Origin: Streptomyces rubiginosohelvolus
GTDB lineage: Bacteria > Actinomycetota > Actinomycetes > Streptomycetales > Streptomycetaceae
Assembly: GCF_014649875.1 (NCBI RefSeq)
Contig: NZ_BMTW01000005.1
Span: forward strand, 232,663-296,662
Length of the DNA: 64,000 bases
Direction: 5' to 3'
Below are positions 15,242 through 24,620 of the stretch, in pieces; position 1 is the first letter of the stretch, and each line of letters begins with the position of its first letter. The notes under the pieces were generated by a model. That model saw nothing but the letters and a program-made list of their open reading frames with translations, was not told where the DNA came from and did not search any database. A program made the position numbers and the translations under genes.

Positions 15242-16555
15242 GGTCTCCTTCATGGTCTTGATGACCTTGTCGAGGGAGACCTTGTGGCTGCCGTCGCCCC
15301 GCAGCGCCATCCGCGCCGCCGTGACCGCCTTCACCGCCGCCATGCCGTTGCGCTCGATGCAGGGGATCTGGACGAGGCCGCCGACCGGGTCGCAGGTCAG
15401 GCCCAGGTTGTGTTCCATGCCGATCTCGGCGGCGTTCTCCACCTGCTCGGGGGAGCCGCCGAGGACCTCGGCCAAAGCGCCGGCCGCCATCGAGCAGGCC
15501 GAGCCGACCTCGCCCTGGCAGCCGACCTCGGCGCCGGAGATCGAGGCGTTCTCCTTGAAGAGCAGGCCGATCGCGCCCGCCGCGAGGAGGAAGCGGACGA
15601 CGCTGTCCTCCTTCTCCGCCTCGGTGCAGCCGTGGGACGCGAAGTTCATGTAGTAGTGCAGGACGGCCGGGATGATGCCCGCCGCGCCGTTCGTGGGGGC
15701 GGTGACGACGCGGCCGCCCGCGGCGTTCTCCTCGTTGACCGCCATCGCGTAGAGGGTGATCCACTCCATCGCGTGGGCCTGCGGGTCGCCCTCGGCGCGC
15801 AGCTGGCGGGCCGTGTTCGCGGCGCGGCGGCGGACCTTGAGGCCGCCGGGGAGGATGCCCTCGCGGGACATACCGCGCGAGACGCAGGCCTGCATGACGC
15901 GCCAGATGTCCAGCAGACCGGAGCGGATCTCCGCCTCGGTGCGCCAGGCCAGCTCGTTCTCCAGCATCATCGAGGAGATGGACAGGCCGGTCTCGCGGGA
16001 GAGCCGCAGCAGTTCGTCGCCGGTACGGAAGGGGTGTTTGAGGACCGTGTCGTCCGGGACGATCGGGTTCTCCCCGGCCACCGCGTCCTCGTCGACGACG
16101 AAGCCGCCGCCGACCGAGTAGTACGTCTTCTCCAGGACCGGGGCGCCCTCGGTGTCGTACGCGAAGATCGTCATGCCGTTGGCGTGGTACGGGAGCGCCT
16201 TGCGGCGGTGCAGGACCAGGTCGTCGTCGAAGGCGAACGGGATCTCGTGCATGCCCAGCAGGTTGATCCGGCCGGTGGAGCGGATCTCCTCCACGCGGGT
16301 GTCGGCGCTCTCCACGTCCACCGTCTGCGGCGACTCGCCCTCCAGGCCGAGCAGGACCGCCTTGGGTGTCCCGTGCCCGTGGCCGGTCGCGCCGAGGGAG
16401 CCGTACAGCTCGGCCCGTATCGAGGCGGTGTGCGCGAGCAGGCCCTCGTTCTTCAGGCGGCGCGCGAACATCCGGGCGGCGCGCATCGGTCCCACCGTGT
16501 GGGAGCTGGAGGGGCCGATACCGACCGAGAAGAGGTCGAAGACCGAGATGGCCAC
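15170..16555 (-). CDS. sdaA: L-serine ammonia-lyase (iron-sulfur L-serine dehydratase)
   Basis: A 461-residue single-chain enzyme deaminating L-serine to pyruvate and ammonia. The beta-domain start '[21 protein letters not shown]' and the alpha-domain Cys residues that hold the [4Fe-4S] cluster ('[15 protein letters not shown]', 'TCDPVGG', 'IPCIERNGM') are present, and the length is normal for fused-domain bacterial forms. It starts at GTG with AAGGAG about 8 nt upstream. It follows glyA on the same strand but is separated from it by a strong terminator, so it probably has its own promoter. With glyA and the gcv genes it links glycine, serine and pyruvate. Its 3' end is duplicated downstream. 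Confidence 0.95.
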   Translation of the reverse strand: MAISVFDLFSVGIGPSSSHTVGPMRAARMFARRLKNEGLLAHTASIRAELYGSLGATGHGHGTPKAVLLGLEGESPQTVDVESADTRVEEIRSTGRINLLGMHEIPFAFDDDLVLHRRKALPYHANGMTIFAYDTEGAPVLEKTYYSVGGGFVVDEDAVAGENPIVPDDTVLKHPFRTGDELLRLSRETGLSISSMMLENELAWRTEAEIRSGLLDIWRVMQACVSRGMSREGILPGGLKVRRRAANTARQLRAEGDPQAHAMEWITLYAMAVNEENAAGGRVVTAPTNGAAGIIPAVLHYYMNFASHGCTEAEKEDSVVRFLLAAGAIGLLFKENASISGAEVGCQGEVGSACSMAAGALAEVLGGSPEQVENAAEIGMEHNLGLTCDPVGGLVQIPCIERNGMAAVKAVTAARMALRGDGSHKVSLDKVIKTMKETGADMSVKYKETARGGLAVNIIEC

Positions 16556-16653
16556 GGGAAGACTCCTTGGGGGGTGGGAAGACGCCGTTGTCTGCCTGGG
16601 TGGTGCGGGACAAGCGGGGCAAGCGGGATGAGTAGGACCGGCGGGGGCAAGGA

Positions 16654-16698
16654 ACGGGGCACCGCGCTCACTTTTCTCCAGTGTGCGCGGTGCCCCGT
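16654..16698 (-). terminator. Strong hairpin after glyA
   Basis: ACGGGGCACCGCGC (16654-16667) and GCGCGGTGCCCCGT (16685-16698) form a perfect 14-bp stem, with a further CACT/AGTG pairing in the 17-nt loop. It lies 28 bp beyond the glyA stop. Confidence 0.85.
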
Positions 16699-16726
16699 CC
16701 GGATGCGCGGAACCGCAGGCCAGGTG

Positions 16727-17986
16727 CTACTTCAGGCCGGGGTACAGCGGGAACTTCTCGGCCAGCGCGGCGACGCGGGCCTTGAGGTCGTCCGCGTCGT
16801 ACGACGGCTTGAGGGCGGAGGCGATGATCTCCGCGACCTCCGCGAAGTCCTCGTCGCCGAAGCCGCGGGTGGCCAGCGCCGGGGTGCCGATCCGCAGGCC
16901 CGAGGTGACCATCGGGGGACGCGGGTCGTTCGGGATGGCGTTCCGGTTGACCGTGATGCCCAGCTCGTGGAGCCGGTCCTCGGCCTGCTGGCCGTCCAGC
17001 TCGGAGTTGCGCAGGTCGACCAGGACCAGGTGCACGTCGGTGCCGCCGGAGAGGACGGAGACGCCCACCTCGGTGACGTCCGGCTGGACCAGGCGCTCGG
17101 CCAGGATCCGCGCGCCGTCCAGGGTGCGCTGCTGGCGCTCCTTGAACTCCTCGCCCGCCGCGACCTTGAACGAGACCGCCTTCGCCGCGATCACGTGCTC
17201 CAGCGGGCCGCCCTGCTGGCCCGGGAAGACCGCCGAGTTGATCTTCTTGGCGAGCTCCTGGGTGGAGAGGATCACGCCGCCGCGCGGACCGCCGAGGGTC
17301 TTGTGCGTGGTGGTGGTCACGACGTGGGCGTGCGGCACCGGGTTGGGGTGCAGCCCGGCGGCGACCAGGCCCGCGAAGTGCGCCATGTCGACCATCAGGT
17401 ACGCGCCGACCTCGTCCGCGATCCGGCGGAAGGCGGCGAAGTCCAGCTGGCGCGGGTAGGCGGACCAGCCGGCCACGATCAGCTTCGGCTGGGACTCCTT
17501 GGCGAGGCGCTCGACCTCCTCCATGTCCACGACGCCGGTCTCGTCGACGTGGTACGGGACCACGTTGTAGAGCTTGCCGGAGAAGTTGATCTTCATGCCG
17601 TGGGTCAGGTGACCGCCGTGGGCCAGGTTCAGGCCCATGATCGTGTCGCCCGGCTTCAGCAGCGCGAACATCGCGGCCGCGTTCGCCTGCGCACCGGAGT
17701 GCGGCTGCACGTTCGCGGCCTCGGCGCCGAACAGGGCCTTGATCCGGTCGATCGCGATCTGCTCGACGACGTCGACGTGCTCACAGCCGCCGTAGTAGCG
17801 GCGGCCGGGGTAGCCCTCGGCGTACTTGTTGGTGAGGACGGAGCCCTGCGCCTCCATGACGGCGACCGGAGCGAAGTTCTCCGAGGCGATCATTTCGAGG
17901 GTGGACTGCTGACGGTGGAGCTCGGCGTCGACGGCGGCGGCGACGTCCGGGTCCAGCTCGTGGAGGGAGGAGTTCAGAAGCGACAT
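16727..17986 (-). CDS. glyA: Serine hydroxymethyltransferase
   Basis: A 419-residue PLP enzyme interconverting serine and glycine with tetrahydrofolate, the normal length. 'LEMIASENF' near the N-terminus, '[21 protein letters not shown]' (shown in part), and the PLP-binding Lys in '[14 protein letters not shown]' (about residue 226) identify it. It is 19 bp downstream of gcvH on the same strand, so it is very likely co-transcribed with gcvT-gcvH and subject to the glycine riboswitch ahead of gcvT. This places the glycine-to-serine step together with glycine cleavage. Confidence 0.97.
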   Translation of the reverse strand: MSLLNSSLHELDPDVAAAVDAELHRQQSTLEMIASENFAPVAVMEAQGSVLTNKYAEGYPGRRYYGGCEHVDVVEQIAIDRIKALFGAEAANVQPHSGAQANAAAMFALLKPGDTIMGLNLAHGGHLTHGMKINFSGKLYNVVPYHVDETGVVDMEEVERLAKESQPKLIVAGWSAYPRQLDFAAFRRIADEVGAYLMVDMAHFAGLVAAGLHPNPVPHAHVVTTTTHKTLGGPRGGVILSTQELAKKINSAVFPGQQGGPLEHVIAAKAVSFKVAAGEEFKERQQRTLDGARILAERLVQPDVTEVGVSVLSGGTDVHLVLVDLRNSELDGQQAEDRLHELGITVNRNAIPNDPRPPMVTSGLRIGTPALATRGFGDEDFAEVAEIIASALKPSYDADDLKARVAALAEKFPLYPGLK

Positions 17987-18005
17987 CAGGGGGTCCCTTA
18001 AGGTC

Positions 18006-18383
18006 TCAGTTGCCGGAGAACGCGGTGTACTCGTCGGCGGAGAGCAGATCGGCCGGCTCCTCCGCGACGCGCACCTTGAACAGCCAGCCGCCCTCGAAGG
18101 GAGCGGAGTTCACCAGCGAGGGGTCGTCCACGACGTCCTGGTTGGCCGCCGTCACCTCACCGGTCACCGGCGAGTACAGATCGCTGACGGACTTGGTCGA
18201 CTCCAGTTCGCCGCAGGTCTCGCCCGCGGTCACCGTGTCACCGACCTCCGGGAGCTGGGCGTAGACGACGTCACCGAGCGCGTTGGCCGCGTACTCCGTG
18301 ATGCCGATGGTGGCCACGCCGTCCTCGAGGGCCGACAGCCACTCGTGCTCCTTGCTGTACCGCAGCTGCTGGGGGTTGCTCAT
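18006..18383 (-). CDS. gcvH: Glycine cleavage system H protein
   Basis: A 125-residue lipoyl carrier protein, typical length. The lipoylated Lys lies in '[20 protein letters not shown]' (about residue 63). It shuttles the aminomethyl group between the P and T proteins. AGGAG lies 10 nt before the ATG. It sits between gcvT (122 bp upstream) and glyA (19 bp downstream). The P protein gene (gcvP) is not in this window and L protein is usually shared, so the set here is partial. Confidence 0.96.
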
Positions 18384-18505
18384 GACCTGAATTCTCCTGT
18401 ACGCGGGGGAGTGCTGATGAACGGTGGTCTTGCGGTGTGAGACGGAGGTACGTCACTTCTGTGACGCCCGCACGCTGGCATGAGGGTCCGGGTTGTTCCG
18501 GAATA

Positions 18506-19621
18506 TCACTTCTGGCGCTTGTAGAACGGCAGCGCGACGACCTCGTACGGCTCGTGCGCGCCCCGGATGTCCACGCCCACGCCCTCGGTGCCCGGCGCGG
18601 CGAAGGCCGCGTCCACGTACGCCATGGCGATCGGCTTGCCCAGGGTGGGGGAGGGGGCGCCGGAGGTGACCTCGCCGATCACCTTGCCGTCGGCCACGAC
18701 CGGGAAACCGGCGCGCGGGACCCGGCGGCCCTCGGCGACCAGGCCGACCAGCTTGCGCGGCGGGGCGGTCTCGGCGCGCTCGGCGGCGGCCTTCAGCGCC
18801 TCGCGGCCGACGAAGTCGCCCTCCTTCTCGAACTTCACGACCCGGCCGAGGCCCGCGTCGAACGGGGTCAGCGCGGTCGTCAGCTCGTGCCCGTACAGCG
18901 GCATGCCCGCCTCCAGGCGCAGCGTGTCCCGGCAGGAGAGCCCGCACGGGATCAGGCCGTGCGGCGCGCCGGCCTCGGTCAGCGCCCGCCACAGCTGCTC
19001 GGCGTGCTCGGGCGCCACGAACAGTTCGAAGCCGTCCTCGCCGGTGTAGCCGGTACGGGCGATGAGCGCGGGGACCCCGGCGACCGTGCCCGGCAGGCCC
19101 GCGTAGTACTTCAGCCCGTCCAGATCGGCGTCGGTGACGGCCTTCATGATCGCGGGGGACTCCGGGCCCTGGACCGCGAGCAGCGCGTAGGCGTCCCGGT
19201 CGTCGCGCACCTCGGCATCGAAGCCGCCGACGCGCCCGGTCAGCGCGTCCAGCACGATCTGGGCGTTGCCCGCGTTGGCGACCACCATGTACTCGGTCTC
19301 GCCCAGCCGGTAGACGATCAGGTCGTCGACGATCCCGCCGTCCTCCTGGACGATCATCGTGTAGCGGGCCCGGCCGTTGCCGACGGTGGCGATGTTGCCC
19401 ACCAGCGCGTAGCTCAGGAAGGCGGCGGCCTCGGGCCCGGTGACGGTGATCTCGCCCATGTGAGAGAGGTCGAAGAGACCGGCCCGGGTGCGTACGGCGT
19501 TGTGCTCGTCGCGCTCGCTGGCGTACCGCAGGGGCATGTCCCAGCCCGCGAAGTCGGTCATGGTGGCGCCGAGCGAGCGGTGCAGCGCGTCGAGGGCGGT
19601 GAGACGGGGGGCAGTGCTCAT
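18506..19621 (-). CDS. gcvT: Aminomethyltransferase (glycine cleavage T protein)
   Basis: A 371-residue folate-dependent T protein, normal length, releasing ammonia and transferring the one-carbon unit to tetrahydrofolate. The N-terminal 'TDFAGWDMPLRYASERDEHNAVR' region and 'FDLSHMGEI', plus the 'GYTGEDGFELFV' motif, are diagnostic. The ATG at 19621 follows a GGAG element. Its leader carries a tandem glycine riboswitch, so the gene and probably gcvH-glyA are induced by glycine. Confidence 0.96.
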   Translation of the reverse strand: MSTAPRLTALDALHRSLGATMTDFAGWDMPLRYASERDEHNAVRTRAGLFDLSHMGEITVTGPEAAAFLSYALVGNIATVGNGRARYTMIVQEDGGIVDDLIVYRLGETEYMVVANAGNAQIVLDALTGRVGGFDAEVRDDRDAYALLAVQGPESPAIMKAVTDADLDGLKYYAGLPGTVAGVPALIARTGYTGEDGFELFVAPEHAEQLWRALTEAGAPHGLIPCGLSCRDTLRLEAGMPLYGHELTTALTPFDAGLGRVVKFEKEGDFVGREALKAAAERAETAPPRKLVGLVAEGRRVPRAGFPVVADGKVIGEVTSGAPSPTLGKPIAMAYVDAAFAAPGTEGVGVDIRGAHEPYEVVALPFYKRQK

Positions 19622-19659
19622 GGATACGGCTCCAGGGCATGACGACGTCAGGACGGAAA

Positions 19660-19890
19660 ATCCTCCCCATCTGTCATCGGAACCTGAGAGGTTCGCCGAT
19701 AGCCCCTGGCGGGGTATGCCCCTGGAGGGCGCCCCTGTTCAGGGGGCTCGGCTTGCACCTTGGGTGGAGTCGCGGGGCGACTCGCTTTTCAGATCTGCCT
19801 CATCCACGCGGTACGGGGCCTGAGAGATTCAAGGGAGGATCTTGCTCCTTCGGCGCCCGGCTCACACTGTGGCCGGAACTCTCCCGCGCG
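19660..19890 (-). ncRNA. Tandem glycine riboswitch upstream of gcvT
   Basis: Read on the minus strand, the gcvT leader has two glycine-aptamer halves. The first runs from 'CGGGAGAGTTCC' (about 19888) through 'GAATCTCTCAGGCCCCGTAC' to 'GAGGCAGATCTG'. A short linker and the second half follow, with 'GGCGAACCTCTCAGGTTCCG' and 'GATGACAGATGGGGAGGA' (about 19661-19680). The repeated CTCTCAGG...GACAGA pattern is the hallmark of glycine riboswitches. Its 3' end lies about 40 nt before the gcvT start. Family knowledge predicts activation by glycine; boundaries are approximate. Confidence 0.92.
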
Positions 19891-20100
19891 GATTCGAACG
19901 GCCGGTATGCAGTTGGCGGGGTCATCATCGCATGCATCGGGCCGGAGTGGGGGGCCCGGTCTCCACTCCGTTCCCCGGAGACGTGAAGCCCCGCGATCGG
20001 GGCATGATCCGGACGGCGGGTCCGATGTCGGTTGTGCCGCATTGCCTTTTCTTTACACTTCAGAAGCAGATGGGCGAGACCCGACAGCAGGGGGATGGCG

Positions 20101-20775
20101 ATGACGTTGCAGCGGTCGGTACCGGCCGCGGGGGTCGCGCACGGCGCGGTGCCCGCCCGGCGCAGCGCTCCCGTGCGGGAGCTGCTGGAGACCCGTGCGC
20201 CGGTGGTACGTGACCTGCGCGGGCGCACCGGCAACGGCCCGTACAGCCTCGATCTCACCGCCGGTGACATCGTCGTGGTCTCCGGGCTCCCCGGCAGCGG
20301 CAAGTCCACCCTGATCCGGCGGGCCGTGCAGGGGCGTGCCATCGACTCCCAGAACACCCGCGACAGCTGGGCCGCCGCCGTGCCCGGATTACTGCCCTAC
20401 GCCCTCTACCGGCCCCTCGTCCGCGCCGCGCACTACCTCGGCCTGCGGAAAGCCCTGCGCTCCGGTGAGTCCGTCGTCGTGCACGACTGCGGCACCCAGA
20501 CCTGGGTACGCCGCTGGCTCGCCCGGCACGCGGTGGCCCGGGGCCGCACCTTCCATCTGATCCTGCTCGACGTGACGCCCGAGGTGGCCCGGCAGGGGCA
20601 GCGCGAGCGCGGCCGCGGGGTCTCCGGCTACGCCTTCGCCCGCCACCGGCACGCGGTGGCCCGGCTGCTCCGCGACACCGAACAGGGCCTGCTGCCCGCC
20701 GGCTGCACCTCCGCGGTGCTGCTCGACCGCGAGGCCGCGGGGGCGCTCGGCCGGATCTCGTTCACGGACGCCTGA
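20101..20775 (+). CDS. P-loop ATP-binding protein, kinase-like
   Basis: A 224-residue protein with a Walker A motif 'SGLPGSGKSTLIRRA' near residue 65 and an 'SQNTRDSW' segment after it, resembling small AAA/zeta-toxin-like or gluconate-kinase-like P-loop proteins. The substrate is unknown. I chose ATG 20101 because AGGGGG lies at suitable spacing; the ATG at 20095 would be too close. It is divergent from gcvT, and its promoter probably lies in the AT-richer stretch near 20040-20060 (CTTTTCTTTACACTT). The remaining 210 bp between riboswitch and gene shows nothing else. Confidence 0.75.
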   Translation: MTLQRSVPAAGVAHGAVPARRSAPVRELLETRAPVVRDLRGRTGNGPYSLDLTAGDIVVVSGLPGSGKSTLIRRAVQGRAIDSQNTRDSWAAAVPGLLPYALYRPLVRAAHYLGLRKALRSGESVVVHDCGTQTWVRRWLARHAVARGRTFHLILLDVTPEVARQGQRERGRGVSGYAFARHRHAVARLLRDTEQGLLPAGCTSAVLLDREAAGALGRISFTDA

Positions 20776-20864
20776 GCTTCCACCGCCCGCTGCGGTTAGG
20801 GTGCTGGCCGGAGCAGAGGGCCGCCGCGGCGCGGCCCGGGCGGTTGAGAGAGGGCACAGAGCCA

Positions 20865-21635
20865 GTGGACATTCCGGCACCCGCACCGGCCCACCCCCAG
20901 CAGGGGTGGCCCGCCAACGAGCTCGAAGAGGTACTGACGGCCTCGCTCGGCGTCCCGGACGCGGGCGGCCGCCTGGTCGAGGTGCTCGGTCGCAGTTCCG
21001 TCTGGGTGCCCCTGCCGAACGGCGGCACCCCCGCGAGCGCGGACCTCGACCTGCCGATGATGGAGATCGACGGCGCCGCCTTCGTCCCGGTCTTCAGCTC
21101 GGAGGCCCAGTTCCTCAGCTGCGTCGGCAGCCACATGTCCTTCACCGTCGCGCCCGCCCGCGACTTCGCCCGGGGCCTGCCCCCGCAGGTCGGGATCGCC
21201 GTGAACCCGGGCGGCGCCGTCGGCATACCGCTGCCGCCGCCCGCCGTCGCCGAACTCTGCCGGGCGGGCCGCACGGCCTTGGACGGGCCCGCCACCGGCG
21301 GCCGGGTCCGGCTGTTCGAGCCGGACTGGCAGCACGACCCGGTCGACTTCCTCACCGCCGTGGCCGAGGAGTTCGAGGCCACCGGGGTCGTGAGCACCGC
21401 CCGCCGGACGCTGGCCAGCATCGAGGGCGGCGACCCGGTCCTCTTCGTCGGCGTCGAGTTCGCCACCTGGGACGGAGCGGGGCAGAGCGCCCCCATGGAC
21501 GCCATCGGCCGGGCCCTCGGCCGGGTCCAGGTGCCCTGGCCGGTCAACCTGGTCCTGCTCGATGTGGCCCAGGACCTCGTGGGCGACTGGATGCGGGAGA
21601 AGGTACGCCCGTTCTACCGCCGCGAGGGCCACTGA
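20865..21635 (+). CDS. SseB family protein (enhanced serine sensitivity)
   Basis: A 256-residue soluble protein with the SseB domain pattern: 'ANELEEVLTASLGVPDAG', 'VPVFSSEAQF', 'GIAVNPGG' and a C-terminal SseB_C-like half ending 'MREKVRPFYRREGH'. In E. coli the namesake affects serine tolerance; a biochemical activity has not been established. The start is probably GTG at 20865; TTG at 20844 is also in frame. A second, diverged SseB gene follows 188 bp downstream, and both lie next to serine/glycine metabolism genes. Confidence 0.8.
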   Translation: MDIPAPAPAHPQQGWPANELEEVLTASLGVPDAGGRLVEVLGRSSVWVPLPNGGTPASADLDLPMMEIDGAAFVPVFSSEAQFLSCVGSHMSFTVAPARDFARGLPPQVGIAVNPGGAVGIPLPPPAVAELCRAGRTALDGPATGGRVRLFEPDWQHDPVDFLTAVAEEFEATGVVSTARRTLASIEGGDPVLFVGVEFATWDGAGQSAPMDAIGRALGRVQVPWPVNLVLLDVAQDLVGDWMREKVRPFYRREGH

Positions 21636-21823
21636 GGGCCACTGACTCATCGGCGCGAGGGCCGGTGAGGGCCGCGGGGCCGGGCGCCGCGGGACCGCGG
21701 CGTCAAGTCGGTCCCTGAAGTGGCGCATAAGCTGGTTTGATGGCGTGGTCGCTCCCGTGTGCCCGGGAACGATGGCGTGAATGCGACGGATCTGCGACGG
21801 ATCGACGAGGGGCGGAACCCAGG

Positions 21824-22612
21824 GTGAGTGCGTCAGGCACCGCGGCGGCCGGAAAGGTGGAGCAGCTGCTCCGCCAGGTGACCCCCGGGCGTTACGACGC
21901 CTACGAGGAGCTGCTCTCCGCTGTCGCCGAGGGCCGGATCTGGATGCTGCTCTGGCACGGGACGGCCGGCTCGCCGGACGCCCAGTACGGAAACATGGAG
22001 ATCGACGGTCTGGGGTACGCCCCCTGCGTCACCTCCGCCCAGGAGCTCTCCGCCAGTGGCTGGAACCGGGCCCACGAGCTGGTCACCGGACGCGAGATCG
22101 CCCGCGCCCTGTTCCCCGACCGCTGGGGCATCTGGCTCAACCCGCACGCCCCCGGCGGCGGCGTCGGCATCCCCTGGCTCGATCTGCGCCGTATCGCGAC
22201 CGGCCTGGACCGGCTGCCCGCCGGACCGCTCCGGCTGAGCGAACCCGCCATCGAACTCCCGCAGTTCTACGCCCTGCTCACCCAGAACGCCCACCGCACC
22301 CCCGCGATCCGCTCCCTGCGCCGCGCCTGGGTGCACCCCGCGATCGGCGTCCCGTACCTCGCGATCGGCCTCGACCTCTACGACACCGGCCGCGCCGCCG
22401 TCGAATCGGTGCGCGAGATGATGCGGCAGTCGGTCGGCGCGGTCCCCGACGGGCTGCCCGTCTCCACCGTCGCGCTCTCCGACGAGTACGACCCGGTCGG
22501 CATGTGGCTGCGCGCCAACACCCGCCCGTTCTACGACCGCGAGGCCCACGCCCCGGCGGGCCCGCCGCCGGCCTCCGCACCGGGCTACGGCTACCCGCCG
22601 CTTCCGCGCTGA
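21824..22612 (+). CDS. Second SseB family protein
   Basis: A 262-residue paralogue of the preceding SseB gene. It shares the order 'GKVEQLLRQVTPGRYDAYEELL', 'YAPCVTSAQELSAS', 'GIWLNPHAPGGGVGIPW' and a C-terminus with 'MWLRANTRPFYDREAH', like the 'REKVRPFYRREGH' end of its neighbour. A Pro/Tyr-rich tail of about 20 residues is unique to it. GTG 21824 is the likely start; an in-frame extension to 21737 lacks a ribosome-binding site. Function is inferred only from the family. Confidence 0.78.
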   Translation: MSASGTAAAGKVEQLLRQVTPGRYDAYEELLSAVAEGRIWMLLWHGTAGSPDAQYGNMEIDGLGYAPCVTSAQELSASGWNRAHELVTGREIARALFPDRWGIWLNPHAPGGGVGIPWLDLRRIATGLDRLPAGPLRLSEPAIELPQFYALLTQNAHRTPAIRSLRRAWVHPAIGVPYLAIGLDLYDTGRAAVESVREMMRQSVGAVPDGLPVSTVALSDEYDPVGMWLRANTRPFYDREAHAPAGPPPASAPGYGYPPLPR

Positions 22613-22703
22613 CCCGAAGAGCCCCGAGGGTCCGACGAACCCCCGTCGCGGGGAAGGGCTCCGCCCTCCGTCACCCTCCGTCGAACACCCCTCGATGTCC
22701 GGC

Positions 22704-22757
22704 TTGTTAACTTCCCCCGGGAGGATGTCCCGGAACTGGACGGTTTGTTAACTGTCC
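22704..22757 (+). promoter_or_regulatory. Paired TTGTTAACT elements before the peptide transporter operon
   Basis: TTGTTAACT occurs at 22704-22712 and again at 22745-22753, start to start 41 bp, about four helical turns. The second is centred in an imperfect dyad GGACGGT-TTGTTA-ACTGTCC (22738-22757). Such AT-rich palindromic repeats stand out here and lie 110-160 bp upstream of the substrate-binding gene, so they are plausible operators. Confidence 0.5.
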
Positions 22758-22864
22758 GGGTCTCGACTAGGTCTCACCGCTATCCGGACTGTTCTCTTGC
22801 GGCAGGCACCGTCTGTAGTGTGCGGCCATCAAACCTCACCACATGGCGAACCAGGGGTGGACCC

Positions 22865-24535
22865 ATGCGCATATTCAAGTCCCGGGCTGTCCGGGCGATC
22901 ACGACAGCGGTCGCTGTCGGTCTGATCGCCACGGGCTGTTCCAGCGATCGGGACGGGGGTGACGCCAAGGGGGGCGACAAGGACACCTTCGTCTTCGCCG
23001 GAGCCGGTGACCCCGGTTCCCTCGACCCGGCCCTCGCGAGCGACGGCGAGACGTTCCGCGTCACGCGTCAGGCCTTCGAGGCGCTTCTGGAGCACGAGCC
23101 CGGCGGCAGCAAGCTCGTCGGCGGTCTCGCCGAGAAGTGGTCGAGCGACGAGGCCGGCAAGGTCTGGACGTTCAACCTCCGCCAGAACGTCAAGTTCCAC
23201 GACGGCGAGGCGTTCAACGCCGCCGCGGTCTGCGCGAACTACGACTACTGGTTCAACTGGAAGGGCACGTACCAGTCCAGCGCGGTCTCCTACTACTGGC
23301 AGACCATCATGGGCGGGTTCGCGAAGAACGAGGACCCCGAGACGCCCAAGCCGAACTACAAGTCCTGCACCGCCAAGGACGACAACACGGCTGTCATCGA
23401 GGTGAACGAGCCCTCGGCGAACCTCCCGGGCGGCTTCTCGCTCCAGGCCCTGGCGATCCACTCGCCGAAGGCCCTCAAGGAGTACGCGAAGCAGGACGCC
23501 AGCGCCAAGGGCGACGCGATCACGTACCCGAAGTACAGCCAGGAGGCCGGCACGGTCGCCGGCACCGGCCCGTACAAGATCACGAAGTGGAACAAGGGCA
23601 ACAAGGAAGTCTCCTTGACGCGCTTCGACGACTACTGGGGCGCCAAGGCCAAGGTGAAGAACCTGGTCTTCCGCACCATCTCCACCGAGGAGACCCGCCG
23701 CCAGGCGCTCCAGGCGGGTGACATCGACGGCTACGACCTGGTCGCGCCGGCCGACGTGACGACGCTGGAGAAGGAGGGTTACGAGGTTCCGACCCGTGAC
23801 GTCTTCAACATCTTCTACATCGGCATGAGCCAGTCGGCGAACCCGGCGCTGAAGAAGCCCGAGGTCCGTCAGGCGATCACGCACGCCATCGACCGCGAGA
23901 ACCTCGTCAACACCCAGCTGCCCGAGGGCGGCAAGGTCGCGACCCAGTTCATGCCCGACACGGTCGCCGGCTACTCGGACAAGGTGAAGACCTACCCGTT
24001 CGACACCGCCAAGGCGAAGGACCTCCTCAAGCAGGCCGGTGAGGAGAAGCTGAGCATCGACTTCTGCTACCCGACCGAGGTCACCCGCCCGTACATGCCT
24101 GCCCCGCAGGACATGTTCGAGCTGATGAAGGCCGACCTGGAGAAGGCCGGCATCACCATCAAGCCGAAGGCCATGAAGTGGGCCCCGGACTACCTGGACG
24201 CCACCGAGGCGGGCTCCTGCGCCCTGCACATGCTCGGCTGGACCGGTGACTTCAACGACGGCTACAACTTCATCGGCACCTGGTTCGCCGGACCGGACAA
24301 GCAGTGGGGCTTCAAGGACCAGAAGGTCTTCGACGCCGTGAACGCCGCTTCGAAGATCACGGACCCGGCCGGCCGCACCGAGGCCTACAAGAAGGCCAAC
24401 GAGGCCATCGCCGAGTACGTCCCGGGCGTGCCGATCTCCTCGTCGCCCCCGGCCATCGCGTTCGCGAAGAACGTCAACCCGCCGAAGGTCTCCCCGCTGA
24501 CGCAGGAGAACTTCGCCGAGGTCTCCTTCAAGTAA
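22865..24535 (+). CDS. Peptide ABC transporter substrate-binding lipoprotein
   Basis: A 556-residue family 5 solute-binding lipoprotein. The signal peptide ends with the lipobox 'LIATGC' (Cys about residue 25) and is followed by a Ser/Asp/Gly linker. The body shows 'PGSLDPALASDGETFRVTRQAFEALL' (in part) and 'FNLRQNVKFHDGEAFNA', the DppA/OppA pattern. It would capture peptides outside the cell and deliver them to the two permeases encoded next. The ATG at 22865 has a GGGG element before it. It is the first gene of a complete five-gene transporter operon; a hairpin after it probably sets a higher level than the downstream genes. Confidence 0.93.
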   Translation: MRIFKSRAVRAITTAVAVGLIATGCSSDRDGGDAKGGDKDTFVFAGAGDPGSLDPALASDGETFRVTRQAFEALLEHEPGGSKLVGGLAEKWSSDEAGKVWTFNLRQNVKFHDGEAFNAAAVCANYDYWFNWKGTYQSSAVSYYWQTIMGGFAKNEDPETPKPNYKSCTAKDDNTAVIEVNEPSANLPGGFSLQALAIHSPKALKEYAKQDASAKGDAITYPKYSQEAGTVAGTGPYKITKWNKGNKEVSLTRFDDYWGAKAKVKNLVFRTISTEETRRQALQAGDIDGYDLVAPADVTTLEKEGYEVPTRDVFNIFYIGMSQSANPALKKPEVRQAITHAIDRENLVNTQLPEGGKVATQFMPDTVAGYSDKVKTYPFDTAKAKDLLKQAGEEKLSIDFCYPTEVTRPYMPAPQDMFELMKADLEKAGITIKPKAMKWAPDYLDATEAGSCALHMLGWTGDFNDGYNFIGTWFAGPDKQWGFKDQKVFDAVNAASKITDPAGRTEAYKKANEAIAEYVPGVPISSSPPAIAFAKNVNPPKVSPLTQENFAEVSFK

Positions 24536-24551
24536 TCGCACACCAGCGGGT

Positions 24552-24584
24552 CCGCCCGGCCACAGCAACCAGGTGGCCGGGCGG
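24552..24584 (+). terminator. Intra-operon hairpin after the binding-protein gene
   Basis: CCGCCCGGCCAC (24552-24563) and GTGGCCGGGCGG (24573-24584) form a perfect 12-bp stem with a 9-nt loop, between the binding-protein gene and the first permease. In ABC operons such hairpins commonly cause partial termination or protect the upstream message. Confidence 0.7.
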
Positions 24585-24620
24585 TCCTGCTTCGACGCAC
24601 GTGAGAAAGGGGCATGCGGG

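Noticed and set aside
19660..19890. A T-box or cobalamin riboswitch instead of a glycine riboswitch
   Set aside because: The repeated CTCTCAGG...GACAGA aptamer cores and the gcvT context fit only the glycine class; no T-box or B12-box sequence is seen.
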